Assembly (NCBI GenBank): GCA_937930625.1
Contig: CALHBW010000266.1
Coordinates: 1-13,711, forward strand
Length of the DNA: 13,711 bases
Direction: 5' to 3'
Source of the DNA: an uncultured Saprospiraceae bacterium
Lineage (GTDB): Bacteria > Bacteroidota > Bacteroidia > Chitinophagales > Saprospiraceae
Every line of letters starts with the position of its first letter. Position 1 is the stretch's first letter. This document shows positions 1 through 7,032 of this stretch, one piece after another. The translations under genes were made by a program, and so were the position numbers. Under the pieces are notes generated by a model that was given only the letters and a program-made list of their open reading frames with translations, was not told where the DNA came from and did not search any database.

Positions 1-642
1 AAATTGCAAGGCAATCAAATCGAAGCGGAATGGTTTAGTTCCAAGGCGCGAATCGTACCGAGTGGCTTTGGAGTCGGTATGACCCTTTCCGCAAACATTC
101 GTGTACGTCGCGATAGTGCGATTTGGATGAATGTCAGTAAAATTGGTTTGGAGGCAGGACGTGCTTTGATTCGTCCGGATTCGGTATTTATTCTTGACCG
201 CCTCAATCGCACGTATTATGCGCGTCCGTTGGCGTATGTGGAGTCGGAATTTAATCTACCTGCCGACTTCAATCTGCTTCAAGAAATGATACTCGGTAAT
301 GCTATTTTATTAGATGAAAATAATGTTAATTCAAAAAAACTGACTGACCGCTATATCCTCACCGCGAATGACGACGATTATCAAACGGAATATCGACTTG
401 GTGGGTCTCCTTATTTGCTCGAAGAAATGTCCGTCAATGATGACGCAAACGAACGTAGTTTTTCTATTGATTTTGAGGAATACAAAAAAGTCAATCAATA
501 TAACTTCTCTCACCGCCGCGACATCGAATTGAGTAGTGAAGAAACCGGCGACGGTACAATTAAAATTAATTTCTCCAAAGTGGAAATTGATGTGCCTAAG
601 TCTATGCCTTTTAGTGTATCTTCGCGGTATGAAAGAGGGTAA
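1..642 (+). CDS. DUF4292 family lipoprotein, 3' part (5' end outside window)
   Basis: The reading frame is open from base 1 to the TAA at 640-642 (214 codons including stop), so the true start and any lipoprotein signal lie upstream. The visible part reads like the DUF4292 family of Bacteroidota envelope proteins, which resemble LolA/LolB-type beta-sandwich lipoproteins. It has an early EAEWFSSKARI strand, then ANIRVRRDSAIWMNVSK, then an LEAGRALIRPDSVFILDRLN block, and ends with a PFSVSSRYE strand typical of the family C-terminus. The molecular function of the family is not established; a role in envelope lipoprotein or lipid handling is inference from the fold. The C-terminus looks complete. 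The last 14 bases overlap the start of the downstream methyltransferase, so the two may be translationally coupled. In related genomes DUF4292 is often followed by a murein-hydrolase activator gene; here an R-M cluster follows instead. Confidence 0.8.
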   Translation, partial: KLQGNQIEAEWFSSKARIVPSGFGVGMTLSANIRVRRDSAIWMNVSKIGLEAGRALIRPDSVFILDRLNRTYYARPLAYVESEFNLPADFNLLQEMILGNAILLDENNVNSKKLTDRYILTANDDDYQTEYRLGGSPYLLEEMSVNDDANERSFSIDFEEYKKVNQYNFSHRRDIELSSEETGDGTIKINFSKVEIDVPKSMPFSVSSRYERG

Positions 643-1519
643 AACTACATACAACATTATCAATCAAAATTGCCTTGATGTCTTTGAACATATTAATCAA
701 GGTATTGATTTGACCTTTCTTGACCCGCCATTTAACCAACAAAAAAAATACGCTTACCATGATGATAATATGGACGAAGCAGCGTACTGGCAATTTATGA
801 AGGATGTCTGTACCAAAACCTTTGAATTGACCAACGAAGGCGGTGCGATATACTTTATGCAGCGCGAAAAAAACGCTGAATTTGTCTTGACCATCTTGCG
901 TGAATCAGGTTGGACATTGCAAAATATCATTATTTGGAAAAAGAAAACTTCTGCCGTACCCGTTGCCACTAAATACGGTAAGCAATATCAGGTCATCGCT
1001 TACGCCACCAAAGGTAAACGCGCAAAAACCTTTCATCGCCTCAGAATTGACCCTGAACTTCCGGCAAATTATAAGCATAAAAGAGAAAACGGTATCTATG
1101 TGACCGATGTGTGGAATGATATTCGGGAATTGACCTCCGGTTTTTTCGCGGGTCAGGAAGCGGTCAGAAATGAAGACGGTAAGCGTTTTCACAAGCAGCA
1201 AAGTCCGATTGCACTGTTGTTGCGTATCATTTTGAGTTCGTCGAATGTGGGTGATACGGTATTCGACCCATTCGCGGGTACAGGCACGACCTCACTTGTC
1301 GCACACCAACTTCAGCGCAATAGCATTGCCGTAGAAATTGACCCGAAAAATGCTGATTATATCAAAAAACGTCTCTCCGAAATCCGGGATGCCGACCTTA
1401 TCGGGAAGTATTACAAAGATTATACTTGCACAAAGGATTTATCGGAAATTTGGGGCGAAAATTTGGATGAAGTTTTTATTCAAAAAAGAAAATCCGTACC
1501 ACAAACTCAATTATCTTAA
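629..1519 (+). CDS. Beta-class DNA (probably adenine-N6) methyltransferase of an R-M system
   Basis: The 296-residue product is a site-specific DNA methyltransferase that would transfer methyl from S-adenosylmethionine to a base in its recognition site. The catalytic motif DPPF is at residues 32-35 and the SAM-binding motif FAGTGT at about 215-220. This order (catalytic motif first, SAM motif last, target-recognition region between) defines the beta class. DPPF rather than SPPY favours N6-adenine over N4-cytosine. The block HKQQSPIALLLRII before the SAM motif is typical of the family. I chose the ATG at 629 because upstream in-frame codons lie inside the DUF4292 gene and add no family sequence; the family N-terminus starts with YNIINQNCLDVF, close after this ATG. 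It overlaps the previous gene by 14 bases and is followed after 6 bases by a nuclease candidate. The recognition sequence cannot be read from the protein. Confidence 0.9.
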   Translation: MKEGKTTYNIINQNCLDVFEHINQGIDLTFLDPPFNQQKKYAYHDDNMDEAAYWQFMKDVCTKTFELTNEGGAIYFMQREKNAEFVLTILRESGWTLQNIIIWKKKTSAVPVATKYGKQYQVIAYATKGKRAKTFHRLRIDPELPANYKHKRENGIYVTDVWNDIRELTSGFFAGQEAVRNEDGKRFHKQQSPIALLLRIILSSSNVGDTVFDPFAGTGTTSLVAHQLQRNSIAVEIDPKNADYIKKRLSEIRDADLIGKYYKDYTCTKDLSEIWGENLDEVFIQKRKSVPQTQLS

Positions 1520-1525
1520 AACCCG

Positions 1526-2365
1526 ATGGCTTCCATTTATCATTTTTTTAAATCGCTGACACAAACAAGTGAATATTTCAAAGAAATAGCAAAATTAGCT
1601 GATTTTCCTTTTGACGAATCCTTATTATCTTGTCATAATATAGGGCGATTTCCTGATTTAGCCATTAAATTAAATGCTGAAAATGAGCTATTTACAGGTG
1701 GCGAACTTATCGAATTAAAAGATAATAAGAGTTATTCTATTTCCTCATTTAATTCGACCATTCCAACAGGGCAGAAAAATATCAATGACCTACTCCCCAC
1801 AAAAAACAGCAAAATCCGAGACCAAATGGAAGCAGCCGGAGATGATATTTATTCGCTGCCGCAAAGAGATGTTTTTTATCTGATAAGAGGAAAAGACAAT
1901 AAACGAAATACCGTGAAAACTGTCTTGGTACACGGTAGTTTTTTTGAAACGATAAGTGTAAATAAACTGATTAGCGGCTCATTTTCGCAAATTTTGGAAG
2001 AACGCATACGCGAAAGCGGCATTGAAGTAAATGACGAGACAAAAAAGACGATTATTGATATTTTTTCGGAGCAAAAAAGTTTCAGTAAAGTACGTCATGT
2101 CGATAAAGCCTCTGTAAAACTTCGATTTCGCGTGATGACCGAAGCAAAAGCTGAAGGTAATATTCTCAGCACTGCAAAATATCCTGAAATTGAGGATGAT
2201 ACGCTCAATTTAATCCTGCCTTGCCATGATGAAGAAACAGAAAAAATGCTGAGATTAAAATTTGAAACTGTATTTGGAAAAGCAGCGACAAAACGTTTTA
2301 AAATCTTTAAATTTAAGCATCATTTCAATGGGTATTTTCTTGTCTTTCAACAAATAACGAACTGA
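1526..2365 (+). CDS. Probable PD-(D/E)xK restriction endonuclease
   Basis: I do not recognise a named family for this 279-residue protein, but a textbook nuclease active site is visible. Pro43-Asp44 in GRFPDLAIKL is followed 19 residues later by Glu63-Leu64-Lys65 in GGELIELKD, matching PD-x(n)-(D/E)xK with the usual spacing. The following SYSISSFNSTIPTGQ stretch looks like the strand and loop after the catalytic lysine. The remainder is soluble, with no signal peptide or membrane segment. Its place 6 bases after a DNA methyltransferase strongly supports a role as the cutting partner, probably cleaving sites left unmethylated by one or both methylases of the cluster. The coding sequence is visibly richer in A and T than the preceding methyltransferase. 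It could be a complete enzyme for the first methylase or one subunit of a two-subunit enzyme with the next gene. Nuclease assignment is fairly firm; partner assignment is inference. Confidence 0.72.
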   Translation: MASIYHFFKSLTQTSEYFKEIAKLADFPFDESLLSCHNIGRFPDLAIKLNAENELFTGGELIELKDNKSYSISSFNSTIPTGQKNINDLLPTKNSKIRDQMEAAGDDIYSLPQRDVFYLIRGKDNKRNTVKTVLVHGSFFETISVNKLISGSFSQILEERIRESGIEVNDETKKTIIDIFSEQKSFSKVRHVDKASVKLRFRVMTEAKAEGNILSTAKYPEIEDDTLNLILPCHDEETEKMLRLKFETVFGKAATKRFKIFKFKHHFNGYFLVFQQITN

Positions 2366-2371
2366 TTTATA

Positions 2372-3472
2372 GTGAATATAGAGGCTGTCATAAAAGGAAT
2401 AGAATACAAAAATATACTTCATACTGAACTCAAAGAAGTCAGTATGGAAGATTTCGATGTAAATGCCACTCCATCTAATTTTTTATTAAAATTCGATAAA
2501 AACAAACTCGCCATTAGTAAATGGGTTTCTCCCAAGCGCACTCGCTCATATCCTTACGAAAGAGTTTATAATACCTTATCTTCAACTAAGAAAATCACGA
2601 TTATTCCTGTTGTAAAAGATGAAGGAAAAACAGGTGATAGAGATTTCATTCAATGGGATACTATCGCATTGATGAGCCTATTGGATGTCTATGTGATTTT
2701 GGCGTATTATAGCGATGCAGATAAGCGAATTACTTCAAAAGGAAAAGCAAAAATCACTAATCAAAAGTTTGATAATCAATATATTATTGACAAAATAAAA
2801 GAAATCCCCAACTACCATAGTTCCGCTTTACATTGGAATTTGAAACAAGCAAAAAACTTAGAAGAAATTGTAAAAAAAATCAAGGCGAACTATACCAAAA
2901 TTGCTGCGAAAACAGGTGTTGAATTGAAAAGCGAACAAGGCATTGACAACTTCTTGATTCGAGTTCAAAATGGTATGGATGAATTTATGAAATTCTCACG
3001 TACAAAGGCACAGGAAGCGCAAAGCAGAGAGTTCGTCACTACACAGCCCAAAGAAGCATTGAGCAGTTCCACCAAAGCGAAAATTACGATTAAAAACTAT
3101 CTCGGCGGACTATATTATTTCACCGTAGATGAAGTCAAAAAATCCAAGAACACCCTCCAACTTATCGAAGCTAAACATAGCAAATCCAACATTCTACCAA
3201 GTAAAGGAGACATTAAAGATGGTTTGATAAAAATGATTTTATACACGAATTTGGAGGATGTTCATGCAAATGGAAAAGCTGTGTCAGTTCAGCCAATTTT
3301 GAAATTGACCTCAACAAAAGTTAAAAGTGCATTTGATTCGAGAAAAAATAAACCAAAACTTATATCTTGGTGTGAAGCACATGATTTAAAAACATCTCAA
3401 ATTAATTTTCTAAATCAACTTGTCGAAGAAGCCCAAGAAAATGGTTTTAGCATTATTATCGAACAAGCATAA
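2372..3472 (+). CDS. Probable type II restriction endonuclease or subunit, unrecognised family
   Basis: This 366-residue protein starts at a GTG, 6 bases after the previous stop. No better in-frame start is visible upstream. I recognise no named enzyme. The N-terminal half has a strongly patterned block, SYPYERVYNTL (59-69) then GDRDFIQWD (88-96) and SLLDVYVILAYY (102-113), that looks conserved. The C-terminal half carries a second candidate PD-(D/E)xK site: Asp253/Glu254 in FTVDEVKK, then Glu266-Ala267-Lys268 in LQLIEAKHSK, followed by LPSKGDIKDGLIKMIL. A helical, Lys-rich linker (about 155-230) separates the halves. A natural reading is an N-terminal recognition domain and a C-terminal cleavage domain, as in type IIS enzymes, but this is inference. 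It lies between the first nuclease candidate and a D12 methylase, so a restriction role is well supported by context. It could also be a non-catalytic specificity subunit. Confidence 0.62.
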   Translation: MNIEAVIKGIEYKNILHTELKEVSMEDFDVNATPSNFLLKFDKNKLAISKWVSPKRTRSYPYERVYNTLSSTKKITIIPVVKDEGKTGDRDFIQWDTIALMSLLDVYVILAYYSDADKRITSKGKAKITNQKFDNQYIIDKIKEIPNYHSSALHWNLKQAKNLEEIVKKIKANYTKIAAKTGVELKSEQGIDNFLIRVQNGMDEFMKFSRTKAQEAQSREFVTTQPKEALSSSTKAKITIKNYLGGLYYFTVDEVKKSKNTLQLIEAKHSKSNILPSKGDIKDGLIKMILYTNLEDVHANGKAVSVQPILKLTSTKVKSAFDSRKNKPKLISWCEAHDLKTSQINFLNQLVEEAQENGFSIIIEQA

Positions 3473-3484
3473 ATCAATTTCATT

Positions 3485-4348
3485 TTGATAAAAAGTCCAC
3501 TCAGATATCCGGGCGGTAAGAGTCGCTCTATTAAAGTAATTGCGCCTTTAATTCCTGATTTTAAGGAATTTAGAGAACCATTTTTGGGTGGTGGGTCAGT
3601 ATTTGTATATGCCAAACAACGTTATCCGAAAAAGAAATATTGGGTCAATGATTTGTATTTTGAATTATATAAATTTTGGGAACAATCACAGTCAAATCTT
3701 GATGCCGTCATAACGCAAGTCAATCAATGGAAAGCAGAATTTGAAGAGGGGAAAAAACTACATCGTTTTTTGATTGATAATATTAGAAAATTCTCTGACA
3801 TCGAAATCGCAAGTGCATTTTTTGTACTCAATCGCATTACATTTTCAGGTACGAGTGAAAGTGGCGGCTTTTCCAATCAAGCCTATGAAAAGCGATTTAC
3901 ACCATCAAGTATTGAGCGATTGAAGAAATTGCAATACGTTTTACCCGATACTCAAATTACAAATTTTGACTATAAAAAAGTCGTTGAAAGTGAAGGCGAA
4001 AATGTGTTTATTTTTTTAGACCCACCTTATTATTCTGCTACAAAATCTGCTTTATACGGCAAAAATGGCAATTTGCACAAAGGATTTGACCATGAAAGAT
4101 TTGCAGAAACCATGAAAAACTGCCCACACAAATGGTTGATTACCTACGATAATAGTGACTATATAAAAGACATGTTTTCATTTGCTAATATTTTCACTTG
4201 GGAACTTACTTACGGGATGCGAAATGTCTCCAAAGATTCCAAACAGAAAGAAAAAGAAATTTTCATTTCAAACTATCTAGACACCATCGAAGCACCTCAA
4301 CAGATGAGTTTATTTGAAGAAAAAAGAATCGAATACAAACTACTGTAA
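3485..4348 (+). CDS. D12-class (Dam-like) DNA adenine methyltransferase
   Basis: The 287-residue protein is an alpha-class N6-adenine methyltransferase of the D12/Dam/DpnM family. It shows PLRYPGGK at 5-12 and EPFLGGGSVF at 31-40 (SAM binding), and the catalytic DPPYY at 179-183, in the SAM-motif-first order that defines the alpha class. The C-terminal part includes KWLITYDNSDYI and the EIFISNY strand common in Dam relatives. The start is the TTG at 3485: it puts the conserved IKSPLRYPGGK directly at the N-terminus as in other family members, and no ATG or GTG fits between it and the previous stop, 12 bases upstream. In this setting it is the second protective methylase of the R-M cluster rather than a housekeeping Dam. 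The family often targets GATC or short adenine-containing sites; the exact target cannot be told from the sequence. Codon use is AT-rich like the two nuclease candidates before it. Confidence 0.92.
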   Translation: MIKSPLRYPGGKSRSIKVIAPLIPDFKEFREPFLGGGSVFVYAKQRYPKKKYWVNDLYFELYKFWEQSQSNLDAVITQVNQWKAEFEEGKKLHRFLIDNIRKFSDIEIASAFFVLNRITFSGTSESGGFSNQAYEKRFTPSSIERLKKLQYVLPDTQITNFDYKKVVESEGENVFIFLDPPYYSATKSALYGKNGNLHKGFDHERFAETMKNCPHKWLITYDNSDYIKDMFSFANIFTWELTYGMRNVSKDSKQKEKEIFISNYLDTIEAPQQMSLFEEKRIEYKLL

Positions 4349-4360
4349 ATCCTATTTACA

Positions 4361-6022
4361 ATGTACAAAATACACCTAACACTCGCCCTCACCCTCCTCA
4401 CCTTCCAAGCCCACGCCCAACAAACGGTAGGTCTATTTCTCAACGATAGCCTTGCCTTCAATGGCTACACCCTACTCGCTCCCAATAGCGCACGACAAGT
4501 CTATCTTTTGGATAATTGCGGGCTAATCGTCAATCAATGGTCAAGTGACAACATTCCCTATTTTTCGGCTTACCTGACACCGGAAGGCAATCTGCTACGC
4601 ACAGTACGGTTTGGCGCGCAAGGCGGTGGCGTGGAAATGCACAATTGGGAAGGCGAACTCATTTGGCAATATCCATTTTTCTCGGACAAACACTCACAAC
4701 ACCATGACCTTGAGCTACTCCCGAATGGTAATATACTCTTATTGGTATGGGAATCTTACTCGCGCGAGACGGTCATCGCGGCAGGAAGAGACAGCATGTT
4801 GGTAGATGAAGAACTGCGCCCCGAAGCTATTTTTGAAATCGAACCCGTCGGTACAGATTCCGCAAATATCGTATGGGAATGGCACGTCATGGACCACCTT
4901 ATTCAAGACCATGACTCCACCAAAGCCAACTATGGCAACCCTGCCGAGCATCCCGAATTGGTGGACATCAACTACCTCGGCATTGGCGGCAGTACAGAAG
5001 ATTGGCTACATGCCAACTACATCGACTATAATCCCGACCTCGACCAAATCATCATTAATCTTCGCAATTTCAACGAGTTCTGGGTCATCGACCATAGTAC
5101 GACTACCCAAGAAGCTGCCGGACACACAGGCGGCAACTCCGGTAAAGGCGGTGACATCCTATATCGCTGGGGCAATCCCGAAACCTATCGGCACGGCACA
5201 CCGGAAGACCGTGTTTTTTACCGCCAGCATAATGCCCATTGGATTCCTGCGGGCTATCCGGGCGAAGGGCATATCATGGTATTTAATAATGGCTTGGAGC
5301 GCGAACCGGTGCAGTTTTCCTCCATTGATGTCTTGATTCCTCCGGTAGATGCGATGGGCAATTATGAGACATCCGCCACGTTGCCTTTTGCGCCTTCCGA
5401 ATTGCATAGCAGCTATACCGCTACTCCGCCTACAGATATGTACTCTGCCCGAATTTCGAGCGCACAGCGATTGCCTAATGGCAATACCTTAATCTGTATT
5501 GGTCAAACCGGACGACTCATAGAAGTAGATGCAAATGGTGTCGCACATTGGGATTATATAAATCCATTACAAGGCAATAATCCTATTGAGCAGGGCGAGC
5601 CTATCGTTGGTAATTCAGTATTTACTACTGTTCGCTACACTCCTGATTTTGAGGGGTTTGCAGGAAGAGACCTCACTCCCGGTGTACCCGTAGAACTCAA
5701 TCCTTTTCCTTCTGACTGCGAAATTACGGTCAATACAGAAACACCAAATTTTGCAATATTCGACTTAAATGCCGCACCCAATCCTGCAATTGATAACGTA
5801 TATTTTTCGTATAATTTGAATGGAAAAATGAGCGATGCAAATTTGGAATTATATAATTCGCAGGGACAATTTTTATGGAAAAAATATCTACCGCAAGGTA
5901 GCCGCGAAATAAATGTAAATGTGAGCGATTTACCTTCAGGCGTGTATTTTTACCGTATTATTTCTCGTGAAAATGTAAGTCGAGCGCGTAAACTAATTTT
6001 GGCGCAGCCAAACAAAAATTAA
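4361..6022 (+). CDS. Secreted arylsulfotransferase (ASST)-like protein with T9SS sorting domain
   Basis: This 553-residue protein has a signal peptide (residues 1-19, cleavage after QAHA). A body of repeated beta-propeller-like strands contains ASST-type phrases: HHDLELLPNGNILLL from residue 114, QHNAHWIPAG with His290 and His293, GHIMVFNNG, and AQRLPNGNTLICIG near 368-380. The family moves sulfuryl groups between phenolic compounds through an active-site histidine; which histidine serves here is not certain. The last 80 or so residues (NAAPNPA at 470-476, then LELYNSQGQ and a terminal LPSGVYFYRI...KLIL) are a type A T9SS C-terminal domain, so the protein should cross the outer membrane and be surface-anchored or released. 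The gene begins 12 bases after the D12 methylase and may be co-transcribed, though no functional link is evident. The sorting-domain part is visibly more AT-rich than the propeller, suggesting a modular join. Its stop codon lies inside the 58-bp palindrome. Confidence 0.8.
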   Translation: MYKIHLTLALTLLTFQAHAQQTVGLFLNDSLAFNGYTLLAPNSARQVYLLDNCGLIVNQWSSDNIPYFSAYLTPEGNLLRTVRFGAQGGGVEMHNWEGELIWQYPFFSDKHSQHHDLELLPNGNILLLVWESYSRETVIAAGRDSMLVDEELRPEAIFEIEPVGTDSANIVWEWHVMDHLIQDHDSTKANYGNPAEHPELVDINYLGIGGSTEDWLHANYIDYNPDLDQIIINLRNFNEFWVIDHSTTTQEAAGHTGGNSGKGGDILYRWGNPETYRHGTPEDRVFYRQHNAHWIPAGYPGEGHIMVFNNGLEREPVQFSSIDVLIPPVDAMGNYETSATLPFAPSELHSSYTATPPTDMYSARISSAQRLPNGNTLICIGQTGRLIEVDANGVAHWDYINPLQGNNPIEQGEPIVGNSVFTTVRYTPDFEGFAGRDLTPGVPVELNPFPSDCEITVNTETPNFAIFDLNAAPNPAIDNVYFSYNLNGKMSDANLELYNSQGQFLWKKYLPQGSREINVNVSDLPSGVYFYRIISRENVSRARKLILAQPNKN

Positions 6023-6074
6023 AAATCCATTGTAGGGACAGAGCATGCTCTGTCCCTACAATGGATTTTTAATT
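6017..6074. repeat. Perfect 58-bp palindrome overlapping the ASST stop; probable bidirectional terminator
   Basis: Bases 6017-6045 and 6046-6074 are exact reverse complements with no loop, centred on GAGCATGCTC. The inner part reads TGTAGGGACAGAGCATGCTC and its complement. The outer ends are A-rich on the left and T-rich on the right, so each strand's transcript would form a GC-containing hairpin ending in a U tract, as expected for a two-way terminator between the convergent ASST and ruvC genes. The TAA stop of the ASST gene (6020-6022) lies in the left arm. The GTAGGGACAGAGCATGCTC core resembles dispersed palindromic repeats I recall from Bacteroidota and cyanobacteria; this is memory, not a search. 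Confidence 0.85.
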
Positions 6075-6096
6075 CCTAACGTGACGAAGCCACTAC

Positions 6097-6192
6097 CATT
6101 GTTTTATTGTTATATTGTTTCATGGCTGAAATGCGTTTTTTGCGTAGCAAAAAAGCGTAATAACAATTGAACAATACAGCAATTGAACAATG
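6097..6192. repeat. Imperfect 96-nt palindrome in ASST-ruvC gap
   Basis: The 24-nt arms 6097-6120 and 6169-6192 are inverted copies with 5 mismatches, built from repeated ATTGTT/AACAAT units. Almost exactly at their shared centre sits a perfect hairpin with arms TTTTTTGC (6136-6143) and GCAAAAAA (6147-6154) and loop GTA. The bases between the inner and outer arms do not pair. For ruvC, which ends at 6271 on the minus strand, this could act as a terminator. The remainder of 6193-6270 shows nothing clear. Confidence 0.55.
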
Positions 6193-6270
6193 ACAACTTT
6201 TGACTTGAAACTCATCTTTTGCCAAAAACGCGCAAGAGTTAAGAATGTAGATACTAAGCGAATCACAACA

Positions 6271-6834
6271 TCAACCTTTCCGGTTCGGATTATCCTTTAA
6301 AAAACTCCCCCAATCACTATATTTTTTTTGCCCACCAAGTGGACTACCGCGCTTGTAAAAATGACACATTGCAGCCGCAAGTGCGTCTGTTGCATCAAGC
6401 GGGTATTTGCTTAGATTGATTTTTAAGATATTTTCCAACATCGCGGCGAGTTGTTCTTTTGATGCGTTACCATTTCCTGCTATTGCGAGTTTTATTTTTT
6501 TCGGATAATATTCTATCACCTCCACATCATTCGTCATTGCTGCGGCGATGGCTACGCCTTGTGCGCGTCCAAGTTTGAGTAGCGATTGTGGGTTTTTGGC
6601 ATAAAAAGGGATTTCGACTGCCATTTCGATGGGTTTATACTTCAAAATCAGTTCTTCTACCCCTTCAAATATTCGCTTTAATTTGAGCGGATGTGTTTCC
6701 AGTTTTGTCATTCTGAATACACCAATATCCAGTACACGTACTGCTTTTCCTGCGATTTCAATAATGGCATAACCCAATATATTTGTTCCCGGATCGACTC
6801 CGATGTAGCGATATGATGGTGCTATTTTTTTCAT
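6271..6834 (-). CDS. ruvC: Crossover junction endodeoxyribonuclease RuvC
   Basis: The 187-residue product is the Holliday-junction resolvase RuvC, which with RuvAB cleaves four-way junctions during recombination and repair in the cytoplasm. All four catalytic acidic positions of the RNase H-like fold are seen: Asp14 in IGVDPGT, Glu74 in AVEIPFYAKNP, and Asp147 and Asp150 in PLDATDALAAAMCH, with His158 matching the conserved histidine. The GNGNASKEQ loop with its lysine is also family-typical. Length is close to the E. coli protein (173 residues), with a slightly longer tail (GGQKKYSDWGSFLKDN) that is common in Bacteroidota. The ATG at 6834 puts the first catalytic strand at the expected distance from the N-terminus. 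ruvA and ruvB are not in the window. The gene is convergent with the ASST gene and has no close same-strand neighbour. Confidence 0.96.
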   Translation of the reverse strand: MKKIAPSYRYIGVDPGTNILGYAIIEIAGKAVRVLDIGVFRMTKLETHPLKLKRIFEGVEELILKYKPIEMAVEIPFYAKNPQSLLKLGRAQGVAIAAAMTNDVEVIEYYPKKIKLAIAGNGNASKEQLAAMLENILKINLSKYPLDATDALAAAMCHFYKRGSPLGGQKKYSDWGSFLKDNPNRKG

Positions 6835-6923
6835 CAGGGTAAAGGTATCGTTTTTTTAGTTGCAAATCAAATTAATTTAATCTTGATGCAAATTGTTTCT
6901 AAATTTAGGTGAAATATGGGATA

Positions 6924-7005
6924 GTCGGCAGACGAAGGGTTTTTCAAAAATTGGTGGTTTGACCAATCAAATATGCTTTACTTACAACCGGATTCGTCTG
7001 ACGAC
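6924..7005. repeat. Nested inverted repeats in the gap between ruvC and the 7033-7698 gene
   Basis: Outer arms GTCGGCAGACGAA (6924-6936) and TTCGTCTGACGAC (6993-7005) are inverted copies with one mismatch. An inner perfect hairpin has arms ATTGGT (6950-6955) and ACCAAT (6962-6967). The structure lies just beyond the stop of the minus-strand gene at 7033, so it may terminate that transcript, or it may lie in the ruvC leader. There is no strong T tract after the outer stem, so the terminator reading is weak. Confidence 0.4.
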
Positions 7006-7032
7006 GGGGAACTTTGTCACGCAAATTGTCTT

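Larger units (their letters stand above)
629..4348 (+). other. Restriction-modification gene cluster (M-R-R-M)
   Basis: Four same-strand genes with gaps of 6, 6 and 12 bases form an apparent operon: beta-class methylase, nuclease candidate, second nuclease candidate, D12 alpha-class methylase. Start codons are ATG, ATG, GTG and TTG; the rare starts may lower expression of the last two genes. No controller (C) protein or very-short-patch repair gene is seen. The unit has no integrase, transposase or tRNA at its ends in this window, so how it arrived is not visible. The DpnII/MboI systems also pair an alpha-class and a beta-class adenine methylase, but neither nuclease here resembles DpnII. Confidence 0.75.

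Noticed and set aside
536..628. Extended N-terminus for the first methylase, starting at 536
   Set aside because: The extra 31 codons lie inside the DUF4292 gene in another frame and do not resemble methylase sequence; the family motif begins just after the ATG at 629.
4806..5336. Open frame of 176 codons in another frame of the ASST gene
   Set aside because: It overlaps a well-supported gene in full, has low-complexity Ser/Thr/Ile/Pro composition and no recognisable domain.
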